49,469 bases of DNA from Sodaliphilus sp050873765 (GTDB lineage Bacteria > Bacteroidota > Bacteroidia > Bacteroidales > Muribaculaceae): contig JBNMJK010000009.1 in NCBI GenBank assembly GCA_050873765.1, positions 1-49,469 of the forward strand, written 5' to 3'. Position numbers and translations under genes: made by a program. The number at the start of each line of letters is the position of its first letter. The stretch's first letter is position 1. The notes under the pieces were generated by a model. It searched no databases and was not told where the DNA came from. It saw only the letters and a program-made list of their open reading frames with translations. Shown piece after piece: positions 1-7,742 of the stretch.

Positions 1-1143
1 AGAATATCCACCCTGGTTGATGTCAAAGGGGTCTCCGTTGCCTCTGCCGCCCCATATATCCTGCTGCGACCCATAGTATTGCAACCATTCGCCAGGGTCT
101 TGGGGCTTATAGTGGTTCACACCCCAAGGCAGAATGGAAGTTAGGGGTTCTGCCGTAACCACGACCCCATATAGGCCCAGGTGCCTTTCCCCTTCCAACT
201 TTGGTAACGAGTATACAATCTGTCCGTTTTTGCTATAGTAGGCATTCATGCCGGTTCGGTCTATGAACTTCAGTGGATTGTTGAGGCAGTAGGAGTAGCG
301 GTTGAAGCTCTGGCTGTTGTCGGGAGCCTGTACCATGGGGTCGGGGCTGAGGAAGCGGCACAGTGCAGGGTCGTAGAGGCGCGCGTTCATGTTGACAAGC
401 CCGAAGTCGGGCAGATGCTCATGCCCGCAGTAGCCCCTGCCGAGCAGCAGCTCCGGCTCCTCGCCGGAGGCGTAGGGCTGCTGTGTGAGCGGGTCGCGGC
501 GCACGCCCCACGGATCGTAGTTGTCGCGCTCCAGCACTGTGCCGGCGGTGTCGGTCACCGCCACCACGCTGCCCAGGCAGTCGCGCACCACGATTCGTGG
601 CTGCCAATGTCCCGAGCCGTAGTCGCGCACCATCGCCGCCGGGGCAGTGTAGGGGTCGCCGCCTATCCACAGCACGTCCTTGTGCCGCTTGGCGCCGCCC
701 GCACTGAGGCGGTCGAAGCCGGTGTGCGCGCCACCGTCGTGATAGCGCACGCTGAGTTCAGAGCCGTCTTTCCGGGTGATGCGCATGGCGCTCCGCTGCA
801 GGTCGGCACCGTAGGTGAACGTGGCCACCGCACCGCCCTCGCTGATGCTGTCGGGCTGCTGGAGCGCGCCAAAGGCGATGTGCTGCTCGCGCTGCGGCAC
901 CATCGCGCTGAACGGCACCTCGCTCACGGCGTAGGGGGCGGCTGAGCTGTAGGTATATGCGCCCACACCGCTGCGGTGGGTGACGTTGCCACGCGTGTCG
1001 TAGGCGTAGCTGTCCTCGCCGCCACAGGTGAGGCGGTTCATGCCGTCGTAGCCGAAAGGCTCGCTGTGGCCGGTTATGCTGTCGGTGCGCAGTGTCATAT
1101 TGCCAGTTTCCTTATCATATTCATAGCCCGTGTTCTGCCAAGA
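1..1143 (-). pseudogene. RHS repeat core fragment, 5'-truncated, runs off left edge
   Basis: The minus strand is open from about 1173 to base 1 and encodes the end of an RHS/YD-repeat protein: YD-type repeats near 1120-960 (GYEYDKETGNM, DSYAYDTRGNVT), the core LGSVV and YDPWG, then NMNARLYDPALCRFLSPD and RYSYCLNNPLKFID at about 390-250, followed by about 80 codons of variable tail before the window ends. RHS proteins are normally over 1000 residues, with the repeats preceding this core and a toxin after it. Here an in-frame TAG at 1174-1176 precedes the repeat region and the first in-frame ATG is at 1098-1096, inside a repeat. It therefore lacks the signal peptide and most repeats and looks like a displaced 3' cassette. 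A TAnnTTTG motif (1158-1165) lies at the break. The C-terminal domain type cannot be read because it is cut by the edge. Confidence 0.8.
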
Positions 1144-1446
1144 ATGGTTTGAACATACAAAAATAAGAAAAAACTAACACATTAAAGTTATTGATAATCT
1201 ATTTTTTCCAACATATATAGCGACTATAAGACGTTTATAAGAAAGAAAGATTGTGTATGAATAACTCAAAGTAGGGGGCATTCCTGTGGTGACGCACGGC
1301 CCGTGTGTCCGACTTCCCAACCTGTGCATTGCGAACCCCAACAAACTTTGGATTCGACGGGCCACTTATTGGGCGCGGACGCACGAGCCGTGCGTTGCAT
1401 ATACGATTTGGGTCACGCAGTGTGATTCTTGCGTGGGTGTGATGGC
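1144..1446. other. Intergenic stretch between RHS fragment and argD
   Basis: There is no convincing gene. A 63-codon minus ORF (1174-1365) has no recognisable content. The stretch holds two GC-rich palindromic units (1291-1309 and 1379-1395) and otherwise AT-rich sequence beside the RHS break. Confidence 0.5.
1291..1395. repeat. Pair of palindromic REP-like units
   Basis: Unit one is a near-palindrome at 1291-1309 (GACGCACGG, one base, CCGTGTGTC). Unit two is ACGCACG-AGC-CGTGCGT at 1379-1395, perfect over 7 bp arms, preceded by GGCGCGG. The same outer sequence (GGACGC...GCGTCC) with a different core is seen at 19401-19513, 20272-20290 and 44290-44410, so this appears to be a dispersed family. 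Confidence 0.55.
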
Positions 1447-2568
1447 TTAGAGTGCGGCTTTCAGGCGGCTGATAAATTCGTCGGCCTCGGCCATGGTGAG
1501 CACTAATGGCGGCAGCAGGCGAATCATGTTGGCGCCGCTTGCACCGGTAAACACGTGCTGCTCGTGAATGAGGCGGCTGCGAAGCTCTTTCACCGGATAG
1601 TCGAATTCCATGCCTATCATCAGACCGCGGCCTCGCACTTCCTTGATGCCTGGAATTTTCTTCAACTCGGCAAGCAGGTGCTCGCCCACCTTGTGCGCAT
1701 TCTCCACCAGGTGCTCCTGCTCGAAAATTTCAAGCACGGCGATGGCTCCGGCGCAGCCGAGGTGGTTGCCGCCGAAAGTGGTGCCGAGCATACCATACAC
1801 GGGCTTGAAGGCCGGGCTGCAGATGAGTGCGCCCATGGGGTAGCCGTTGCAGATGCCTTTTGCCATGGTCACGATGTCGGCTTTGATGCCGTTCCACTGG
1901 TGGGCAAAGAATTTGCCGGTGCGTCCGTAGCCGCTCTGTATCTCGTCGAGGATAAGCACCACGCCCTCGCTTTCCGTGAGCTGGCGGAGCTGGTGCATAA
2001 ACTCGTCGGTGGGCACTTGTATGCCGCCCACGCCCTGAATGCCTTCAATGATTACTGCCGCCACATCGCCTTTCGCAATCTCTGCCTTCACGGCGTCGAT
2101 GTCGCAGAAGGGCACGATGGTCACATTGCTTGTGGCATTGACAGGCGCCTGTATCTTGGGATTGTCGGTGGCCTCTACGGCAAGCGATGTGCGGCCGTGG
2201 AAAGCCTTGCTGAACGCGATGATGCGGCGCTTGCCTGTGTGGAACGATGCCAGCTTCATGGCGTTCTCATTCGCCTCTGCACCAGAATTGATGAGAAACA
2301 GCTGATAGTCGTCGTAGCCACAGGCCTTGCCTAATTTCTCTGCCAATCGCTGCTGGAGGCTGTTGATCACGGAGTTGCTGTAGAACACCAGGTTTTCGGC
2401 CTGATGCTTCAGCGCTTGAATATAGTGGGGGTGGCTGTGACCCACGGAAATCACGGCGTGGCCACCATAAAGGTCGAGATATTCGGTGCCGTTGCTGTCG
2501 TAGGTGTGGCACCCGCGTCCCTTCACAATCTCTACGTCGAAAAGGGGATATACGTCAAATAGTTTCAT
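1447..2568 (-). CDS. argD: Acylornithine aminotransferase ArgD
   Basis: This is a class III PLP aminotransferase that converts N-acyl-glutamate semialdehyde to N-acylornithine with glutamate as amino donor, in cytoplasmic arginine synthesis. The 373-residue length is normal for the family. Visible motifs: NSGAEANE (94-101) for the phosphate of PLP, LDEIQSGYGRTG (207-218) with Asp208 at the pyridine nitrogen, and TMAKG with Lys237 as the Schiff-base lysine. It begins 27 nt after argC and ends the arg block; proC, which often follows in Bacteroides, is not here. Bacteroides are known to use N-succinyl rather than N-acetyl intermediates, and the sequence alone does not tell which acyl group is used. 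Confidence 0.93.
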   Translation of the reverse strand: MKLFDVYPLFDVEIVKGRGCHTYDSNGTEYLDLYGGHAVISVGHSHPHYIQALKHQAENLVFYSNSVINSLQQRLAEKLGKACGYDDYQLFLINSGAEANENAMKLASFHTGKRRIIAFSKAFHGRTSLAVEATDNPKIQAPVNATSNVTIVPFCDIDAVKAEIAKGDVAAVIIEGIQGVGGIQVPTDEFMHQLRQLTESEGVVLILDEIQSGYGRTGKFFAHQWNGIKADIVTMAKGICNGYPMGALICSPAFKPVYGMLGTTFGGNHLGCAGAIAVLEIFEQEHLVENAHKVGEHLLAELKKIPGIKEVRGRGLMIGMEFDYPVKELRSRLIHEQHVFTGASGANMIRLLPPLVLTMAEADEFISRLKAAL

Positions 2569-2595
2569 TCTTGTTGTGTAGTCGTCGTTTTTTTA

Positions 2596-3576
2596 TTAAA
2601 ATGCGGATGCTTTGAGGCACAGACCGGAGCGCTCAGGCAAGCCGAACAGCAGGTTCATATTGTGCACAGCGGTGCCCACCGCGCCCTTGAGCAGATTGTC
2701 GATGGCGGAGGTGATGAGAATCTTGCCGTCGATTTTGTCGATGTGGATCAGGCACTTGTTGGTGTTCACCACGTCCGTCAGGTCGATGTCCTTCTCCGTC
2801 ACGAAAGTGAATGCCTGGCCACGGTAGAAGTCGTGGTAAAGCCGCTTCACATCTTCGAGCTGGGCATCGCTGCGGAGATACAGCGTGGCGAAAATGCCGC
2901 GTGAGAAGCAACCGCGCATAGGTATGAAGTCGAGCTCGCTTGTGAAGCTGGGCTGGAGCTGCGTGAGCGACTGCCTGATTTCGAGCAAATGCTGGTGCTT
3001 GAAAGGCTTGTAGATGCTCACATTGTCGTTGCGCCACGAGTAGTGCTTCGTGGGTCCGGGCTTCACGCCGGCTCCCGTGCTGCCCGTTACGGCATGGATA
3101 TGCACATCGGCGTTCAGCAGTCCAGCGGCAGCCAGCGGCAGCAGCGCCAGCTGAATGGCGGTGGCAAAGCAGCCAGGGTTGGCAATGTGCCTTGTGCTGG
3201 CACTCACACGCTCGCGGTTCAGTTCGGGCAGGCCATACACAAAGTCGTGCGTGCCGTCGGCTATACGGAAGTCCTGCGCAAGGTCGATGATGCGCAGCTC
3301 GTGGGGAATATCCTGCTTGTGCTCCTCGATGAAAGGCTTTGAGAAGCCGTGAGGCGTGCATAAAAACAGCACGTCGATTTCGTTGAGAGGCGTGTCGGCA
3401 ATAAACACAAGGTCGGTCTCACCGATAAGCCCCTGGTGCACGCTGTCCACGCGATTGCCGGCGTTGCTGGTGCTGCTGATCCATTTCAGCTCCACGTTGG
3501 GGTGGTAGATGAGAATACGGGTGAGCTCGCCAGCCGTGTAGCCGGCGCCTCCGATAATGCCAGCTCTAATCTTCAT
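2596..3576 (-). CDS. argC: N-acyl-gamma-glutamyl-phosphate reductase ArgC
   Basis: NADPH-dependent reductase of arginine synthesis, making N-acyl-glutamate semialdehyde from the acyl phosphate. The N-terminus carries the dinucleotide-binding loop GGAGYTAG (9-16), and the catalytic cysteine is Cys136 in ANPGCFATA. Length 326 is typical. The start codon lies 4 nt after the stop of the GNAT-argG gene, so the two are almost certainly co-transcribed and translationally coupled. In this organism group the substrate may be the N-succinyl form. Confidence 0.94.
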   Translation of the reverse strand: MKIRAGIIGGAGYTAGELTRILIYHPNVELKWISSTSNAGNRVDSVHQGLIGETDLVFIADTPLNEIDVLFLCTPHGFSKPFIEEHKQDIPHELRIIDLAQDFRIADGTHDFVYGLPELNRERVSASTRHIANPGCFATAIQLALLPLAAAGLLNADVHIHAVTGSTGAGVKPGPTKHYSWRNDNVSIYKPFKHQHLLEIRQSLTQLQPSFTSELDFIPMRGCFSRGIFATLYLRSDAQLEDVKRLYHDFYRGQAFTFVTEKDIDLTDVVNTNKCLIHIDKIDGKILITSAIDNLLKGAVGTAVHNMNLLFGLPERSGLCLKASAF

Positions 3577-3580
3577 GACG

Positions 3581-5389
3581 CTATAAATCCTTTTTACCGT
3601 TCTTGATTTGGTTGTAGTGATAAATTTTCAGCGGATTGGCGTAGATTTTGGTAAAGCCCTTCACATCGTCGGCAGTCCAAGCCTTGTTCATCTCGCCATA
3701 TTCGCCAAAGTCGGTCTTGCTCAGGTCGTAGTCGCTCTCCACGCCCACCAGCTCATAGCGGTAAGGCTTGAGGTCGATAATAACGCGGCCGGTGACATTG
3801 CGCTGCGACTCCACCAGATAGGCCTCGATGTCGCGCATCACAGGCTCAAGGTAGTAGCTCTCGTGGAAGAACATGCCATACCAGTTGCCCAGTTGCTCTT
3901 TCCAGTACTGCTGCCACTTGGTGGTGGTGTATTTCTCCAACAGCTTGTGGGCGGCAATGATAAGCAAAGGCGCGGCGGCCTCAAATCCCACACGGCCCTT
4001 GATGCCGATAATGGTGTCGCCGAGGTTGATGTCGCGGCCAATGCCGTAAGGCGCCACAAGGTTTTCAAGGTCTTGAATAGCCTTCACCTTGTCGGGGTAG
4101 GGCGTGCCGTTGATAGCCGAGATTTCACCCTTCTCAAAGTCGATGGTGATGCGCTTGTCGGCTTTGGCGGTCATCTGGCGCAGGAAAGCGCTCTCAGGCA
4201 GGTTCTCATTGCTGTGCAGCGTTTCCTTGCCGCAGATGCTCGTGCCCCACAGGCCCTCGTTGTAGCTGTATTCCAGTTTTTTGAAGTCGCCCTCAAATCC
4301 GTGGTCCTTCAGATAGTTGATTTCATAATCGCGGGTGAGCGAGAGGTCGCGCGTAGGCGTGATCACCTCAATTTCAGGTGCGAGCACTTGGAAGGTGAGG
4401 TCGAATCGAATCTGGTCGTTGCCAGCGCCGGTGCTGCCGTGAGCCACACAGTCGGCGCCAATCTGCTTGGCGTATTTGATAATGGCGATAGCCTGGAACA
4501 TACGCTCCGAGCTCACAGAAATAGGGTAGGTGCCATTACGCAGCACATTGCCCATCACCATATACTTGATACTCTTTTCATAGTATTCGTGGGTGACGTC
4601 GAGATTCACGTGCTTCACCGCGCCAAGCGCCAAAGCGTTTTTCTCGATAGTGGCAAGCTCGTCTGCGCTGAAGCCGCCGGTGTTGGCGGTGGCGGTGTAA
4701 ACGGCGTAGCCGCAGTCCTCTGAAAGATATTTCACGGCGAAAGAGGTGTCGAGGCCTCCGCTGTAGGCGAGCACAACTTTTTTGCGCTCCTTAGTTTTCT
4801 TTTCTGTGTCCATATTCGTGTCGTCGTATGTGATTTCTTCGTTGATGTGCTCGGCGGGGTCGTAGAGCAGTGCGGTGCAAAGGCACTTGGCTCCGCCGTT
4901 GCGCTGCAGTATGTCGTAGTTCACGCAGCTTTCGCATCCTTTCCAGAATGCCTTGTCGCGGGTGAGAACTTCAAAGGTCACCGGCTTGAAGCCCAGCTTG
5001 GTGTTCATGTTGAGCACGGCTGCGCCAGTGGTGAGGCTGAACACCTTAGCCAGCGGATAGCGCTCGCGGGCTAAGGCGAAAACTCGTCGTTTGATCATCG
5101 TAGCAACGCCGATTCCTCTAAAATCGGGGTGGACAATAAGTCCGGAATTGGTTACAAACAATTGGTGATCCCAGCTCTCGATGTAGCTGAATCCTGCAAA
5201 ACGTCCGTGGTAGAGAGCCAGCACGGCCTTGTTCTGGCGCATCACCTTGTCGAGATACTCGTGTGAGCGGCGTGCGATACCAGTGCCACGAACCTTGGCG
5301 GCTGCCGCCATCGTGTCGATTATCTCATCGATGTACTTGAGATGCGACTCATCAGCCACCACAATTTCAATGTCTTTGATGTCAATCAT
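3581..5389 (-). CDS. argG: GNAT acyltransferase fused to argininosuccinate synthase
   Basis: This single 602-codon reading frame holds two enzymes. Residues 1 to about 180 are a GNAT acyltransferase: VHPDFRGIGVA (86-96) is the acyl-CoA pyrophosphate loop, and four cysteines (152, 155, 169, 171) sit near its end. Residues 193-602 are argininosuccinate synthase, which joins citrulline and aspartate with ATP; AYSGGLDTS (208-216) is the N-type ATP pyrophosphatase loop, and the remainder fits a full-length ArgG. In Bacteroides the same two proteins are, as I recall, adjacent separate genes. The link (about 180-192) has no stop, and Met193 (4813-4811) lies where a free-standing ArgG would start, so internal initiation could also yield ArgG alone. 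The GNAT is a candidate for the N-acylglutamate-forming first step of the pathway; that role is inferred from position. Confidence 0.9.
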   Translation of the reverse strand: MIDIKDIEIVVADESHLKYIDEIIDTMAAAAKVRGTGIARRSHEYLDKVMRQNKAVLALYHGRFAGFSYIESWDHQLFVTNSGLIVHPDFRGIGVATMIKRRVFALARERYPLAKVFSLTTGAAVLNMNTKLGFKPVTFEVLTRDKAFWKGCESCVNYDILQRNGGAKCLCTALLYDPAEHINEEITYDDTNMDTEKKTKERKKVVLAYSGGLDTSFAVKYLSEDCGYAVYTATANTGGFSADELATIEKNALALGAVKHVNLDVTHEYYEKSIKYMVMGNVLRNGTYPISVSSERMFQAIAIIKYAKQIGADCVAHGSTGAGNDQIRFDLTFQVLAPEIEVITPTRDLSLTRDYEINYLKDHGFEGDFKKLEYSYNEGLWGTSICGKETLHSNENLPESAFLRQMTAKADKRITIDFEKGEISAINGTPYPDKVKAIQDLENLVAPYGIGRDINLGDTIIGIKGRVGFEAAAPLLIIAAHKLLEKYTTTKWQQYWKEQLGNWYGMFFHESYYLEPVMRDIEAYLVESQRNVTGRVIIDLKPYRYELVGVESDYDLSKTDFGEYGEMNKAWTADDVKGFTKIYANPLKIYHYNQIKNGKKDL

Positions 5390-5457
5390 TTTTTTAAATT
5401 ACTACGAAATCAAATGTCTAAAAAATAAATTTTCGTTTCTTTCTCTTATTGTGTTGT

Positions 5458-5495
5458 GTGCCTGCCCTGTCGCTTAGTGCGGCGTGGCAGGCCAC
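5458..5495 (-). other. Hairpin between argR and GNAT-argG
   Basis: A 7-bp stem (GCCTGCC at 5460-5466 with GGCAGGC at 5486-5492) lies about 70 nt after the argR stop. It has no T-run, so it is not a standard terminator. It could limit or tune readthrough from argR into argG. Confidence 0.3.
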
Positions 5496-5562
5496 AGTTC
5501 CGTTTCATCTTTTGTTGCTCACCCTCTCTCGCCCCTTGCGTGGCACACCGCCGAAGCGGCGC

Positions 5563-6051
5563 TCAGCTTGCAGGGTCGATGGGCACAAAGCGAGCGAAAA
5601 ACACGTTGGCCTCTTCTCTTAACACGCCTTCCCTGAGCAGCACAAACACCGTGTCGGCTCCGGCAATGGTGCCAAGCACCACATCGGAGTGGCTCATGTC
5701 GATGTCGTAGGCAAGGCCTGTGGCATAGCCATTGCGTGTTTTAATCACGGCAATGTTGCCTGAGTATTCCAAACTCACGAATCCAATCTGTGAGTTTCCC
5801 CCTTCACGTTTCTGTCCCTTCATCAGCAGAGAGTCTTGCAGCTCATTGCTGTCGGGTATGATGTACATATAGTTGCCAGTATCGTTAGCCACTTTTGTGA
5901 TTTTCAGCGTCTTCAAGTCGCGCGAAAGGGTGGCTTGAGTCACTATCACACCTTGCTCTTTCAGCATTTCGGATAATTCGTTCTGGCTACCAATGCAATT
6001 CCTCCTAATCAGTTCGACTATAATCTGAAGTCGATTCTTCTTATTTTTCAC
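5563..6051 (-). CDS. argR: Arginine repressor ArgR
   Basis: This 162-residue protein matches the ArgR/AhrC family. An N-terminal winged helix (about 1-70, with QATLSRDLK) binds ARG boxes. The C-terminal domain carries the arginine-binding and hexamerisation signature GTIAGADT (GTIAGDDT in many homologues) and RNGYATGLAYDID. It is first in the minus-strand arg block, 173 nt ahead of GNAT-argG. Control of its own operon is expected from the family; I could not confidently pick an ARG box upstream. Confidence 0.93.
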   Translation of the reverse strand: MKNKKNRLQIIVELIRRNCIGSQNELSEMLKEQGVIVTQATLSRDLKTLKITKVANDTGNYMYIIPDSNELQDSLLMKGQKREGGNSQIGFVSLEYSGNIAVIKTRNGYATGLAYDIDMSHSDVVLGTIAGADTVFVLLREGVLREEANVFFARFVPIDPAS

Positions 6052-6174
6052 TATAGTACAAGTTTTTTTAGTTGTTGGAAGTTTGAGTTTTTTTTAGAAT
6101 TTTAGATTTGCTTCTGCTTATAATCCCACTTATAAATATTACGCAAAGCTGCGATTCTGTTACTATTTCATAAG

Positions 6175-6203
6175 CAAAGTTAGTAATAAAAATTGTAATC
6201 AAG
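6175..6203 (-). promoter_or_regulatory. Probable argR promoter
   Basis: On the minus strand TAACTTTG (6175-6182) matches the Bacteroidetes -7 element TAnnTTTG. CTTG at 6200-6203 is a partial -33 element 17 nt upstream. It is about 125 nt before the argR start. The rest of 6204-6373 shows no gene or clear site. Confidence 0.4.
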
Positions 6204-6373
6204 AAGAAAAAGCGCCCTATTTCGTGAATTTATATGCAAAAGTGGACAAGAGTAGGTGCTTTAGCCCACTAAAAGCATAGCCGCTCGCCCGCTAAAGCCG
6301 CTTCTCCCTCGCAGATGCTGTCCTCGCCGCCACTGGTTTCTACTGAACGATACTGCTTGTGGGGGCGGTAAAC

Positions 6374-6402
6374 AAAAAAAGCCTCCCGGTTAAGGAGGCT
6401 TT
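6374..6402 (-). terminator. Terminator of tRNA-Lys
   Basis: AGCCTCC (6381-6387 side) pairs with GGAGGCT (6394-6400) around a short loop and, read on the minus strand, is followed by a T-run (A-run 6374-6380 on plus). It lies directly downstream of the tRNA 3' end. Confidence 0.75.
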
Positions 6403-6407
6403 CTCTT

Positions 6408-6483
6408 TGGTGACCCCGGAGGGGCTCGAACCCTCGACCCATTGATTAAGAGTCAATTGCTCTACCAACTGAGCTACGGAGTC
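6408..6483 (-). tRNA. tRNA-Lys (anticodon CTT), CCA encoded
   Basis: The minus strand folds as a standard tRNA: 7-bp acceptor GACTCCG/CGGGGTC with one G-T pair, D arm with AGCTCAGTTGGTAGAGC, anticodon stem ATTGA/TCAAT with loop CTCTTAA (anticodon CTT, codon AAG), T arm GAGGGTTCGAGCCCCTC, discriminator A, and CCA encoded at 6410-6408. Confidence 0.96.
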
Positions 6484-6514
6484 ATCGTGTGTATTCGTTT
6501 CCGAATTGCGAGTG

Positions 6515-6545
6515 CAAAGTTACGGCATTTTTTTAAACTGGCAAA
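6515..6545 (-). promoter_or_regulatory. Promoter of tRNA-Lys
   Basis: The minus strand reads TTTG (6542-6545), 19 nt, TAACTTTG (6515-6522), an exact match to the Bacteroidetes housekeeping promoter layout. It ends 31 nt before the mature tRNA 5' end. It is one of the cleanest promoters in the window. Confidence 0.7.
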
Positions 6546-6728
6546 GAAAATGACGTTTTTTTTCAGAAAAAAATGCGTTTTTCTTGATTTTTTCGTGTTT
6601 TGTAAATGCGTTTGGCCTTTTCCATAGCCTTTTTCGCCATACTGCTCGCACTGCATGGTGTGAATAAATATTGCTATGGAATGTAGAAATCACCCACTAT
6701 TATTATAGATGTGTGGCACAAATTTTAC

Positions 6729-6736
6729 TATCTTTG
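6729..6736 (+). promoter_or_regulatory. Probable surE -7 element
   Basis: TATCTTTG fits TAnnTTTG. No good TTTG is seen 19-21 nt upstream. If used, it gives a leader of about 110 nt that contains the hairpin at 6763-6786. Confidence 0.4.
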
Positions 6737-6762
6737 TAGAAGATAATCTGCACCTCAGCATA

Positions 6763-6786
6763 AAACTCAAGCGAGCTTGAGTTTTT
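6763..6786 (+). terminator. Hairpin with T-run in the surE leader
   Basis: AAACTCAAG-CGAG-CTTGAGTTT is a perfect 9-bp stem with a 4-nt loop, and the descending arm runs into TTTTT. It has the form of an intrinsic terminator but lies between the putative surE promoter and its ATG, so it may attenuate surE or stop other transcripts. No plus-strand gene precedes it within the preceding kilobase. Confidence 0.45.
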
Positions 6787-6853
6787 GCGTTCGGTTTGCA
6801 CTATCCTATCTACTAATCTTATAGAGAGAAATAAAAAATAAATAAACAAAGAT

Positions 6854-7630
6854 ATGGAAAAGAATAAGGAAAAACGCCCGCTGATTCTTATCAGCAACGA
6901 CGACGGTTTTTCGTTCAATGGAATCAAGGCGCTGATAAAGGTGGCGCGCAAATATGGTGATGTGGTGGCAGTGGCTCCCACGACGCAGCAGAGCGGCAAA
7001 GGGTGCTCCGTTACATTCTTCACCCCTTTACGCCTTCACAAGGTGAAAGCGGACGAAGGCTTCAGCGAATACCAGGTGCAGGGCACGCCCACCGATTGCG
7101 TGAAACTCGCGTTCGACCAGTTGCTCACCTCCGACCGGCAGCCCGACCTGGTGCTCTCCGGCATCAACCATGGCTATAACTTAGGCTCCAACGTGCTCTA
7201 CAGCGGCACACTCGGCGCCGTGTTTGAGGCAGCGGTTCACCGCGTGCCTGCCGTGGCATTCTCGGCCGAGCCTTTTGCGCCCGACACCGACTTCACCCCC
7301 TATGAGCCTTGGATAGAGCGCGTGCTTACCGCCGTGCTCCGTGATGGTCTGCCCGAAGGCACCTTCCTGAATGTGAACATGCCAGCCAATGCCAAGGGCA
7401 TCAAGGTGGCGCACACAGGCATGGGGCGCTGGGTGAATGAGTATGAGCACCGTGTGGATCCACACGGGTTCGACTACTACTGGGCCGCCGGCGATTACCA
7501 GCTCGACCACCCCGACGACGCCGACACCGATGTGGCCCTTGTGCGCAGTGGCTGGGTGGCTGTGGTGCCATGCCGCGCCGACCCCACCGAGCACTCCCTC
7601 ATGGGGAAAATAGCCACCTTACTCTCGTAA
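6854..7630 (+). CDS. surE: 5'/3'-nucleotidase SurE
   Basis: SurE is a metal-dependent phosphatase acting on nucleoside 5'- and 3'-monophosphates, linked to stationary-phase survival. The 258-residue protein has the metal-binding NDDG (15-18), QQSGKGCSVT (45-54) and SGINHGYNLG (102-111), followed by YSGTLGAVFEA, all family hallmarks. The ATG at 6854 directly precedes this conserved N-terminus. It stands 112 nt before gltX, which has its own -7 element, so it may be a single-gene unit. Confidence 0.93.
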   Translation: MEKNKEKRPLILISNDDGFSFNGIKALIKVARKYGDVVAVAPTTQQSGKGCSVTFFTPLRLHKVKADEGFSEYQVQGTPTDCVKLAFDQLLTSDRQPDLVLSGINHGYNLGSNVLYSGTLGAVFEAAVHRVPAVAFSAEPFAPDTDFTPYEPWIERVLTAVLRDGLPEGTFLNVNMPANAKGIKVAHTGMGRWVNEYEHRVDPHGFDYYWAAGDYQLDHPDDADTDVALVRSGWVAVVPCRADPTEHSLMGKIATLLS

Positions 7631-7690
7631 AATCACACAGATTATTAGCTGTAATTGGCGGTGGCGTGTGTGTAAGTCGTGATTATTTTG

Positions 7691-7698
7691 TAATTTTG
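7691..7698 (+). promoter_or_regulatory. gltX -7 element
   Basis: TAATTTTG (TAnnTTTG) followed by CA lies 45 nt before the gltX ATG. A TGTG at 7667-7670 is a poor -33 match at 20 nt. Confidence 0.45.
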
Positions 7699-7742
7699 CA
7701 AAATATTTGAAAAATTAACAGAAAGAAAACAGTAGAACTACA

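Noticed and set aside
415..945. 176-codon plus ORF over the RHS fragment
   Set aside because: Ala/His/Val-rich antisense shadow of the RHS frame, which shows clear motifs.
1174..1365. 63-codon minus ORF between RHS fragment and argD
   Set aside because: No recognisable domain, covers a palindromic repeat and AT-rich spacer, and low-quality composition for a gene.
3608..4723. Long plus ORF opposite argG
   Set aside because: Antisense frame in GC-rich coding DNA; ArgG motifs on the minus strand are unambiguous. The same applies to the long plus frame at 21219-22694 opposite frdA.
5404..5437. ARG box candidate (ACGAAAT...ATTTTCGT) before GNAT-argG
   Set aside because: Arms are short, the spacing does not fit the ArgR consensus, and no second copy is seen.
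6442..6656. Small ORFs over the tRNA-Lys promoter
   Set aside because: They overlap the tRNA gene and its promoter and are low-complexity Lys/Phe-rich.
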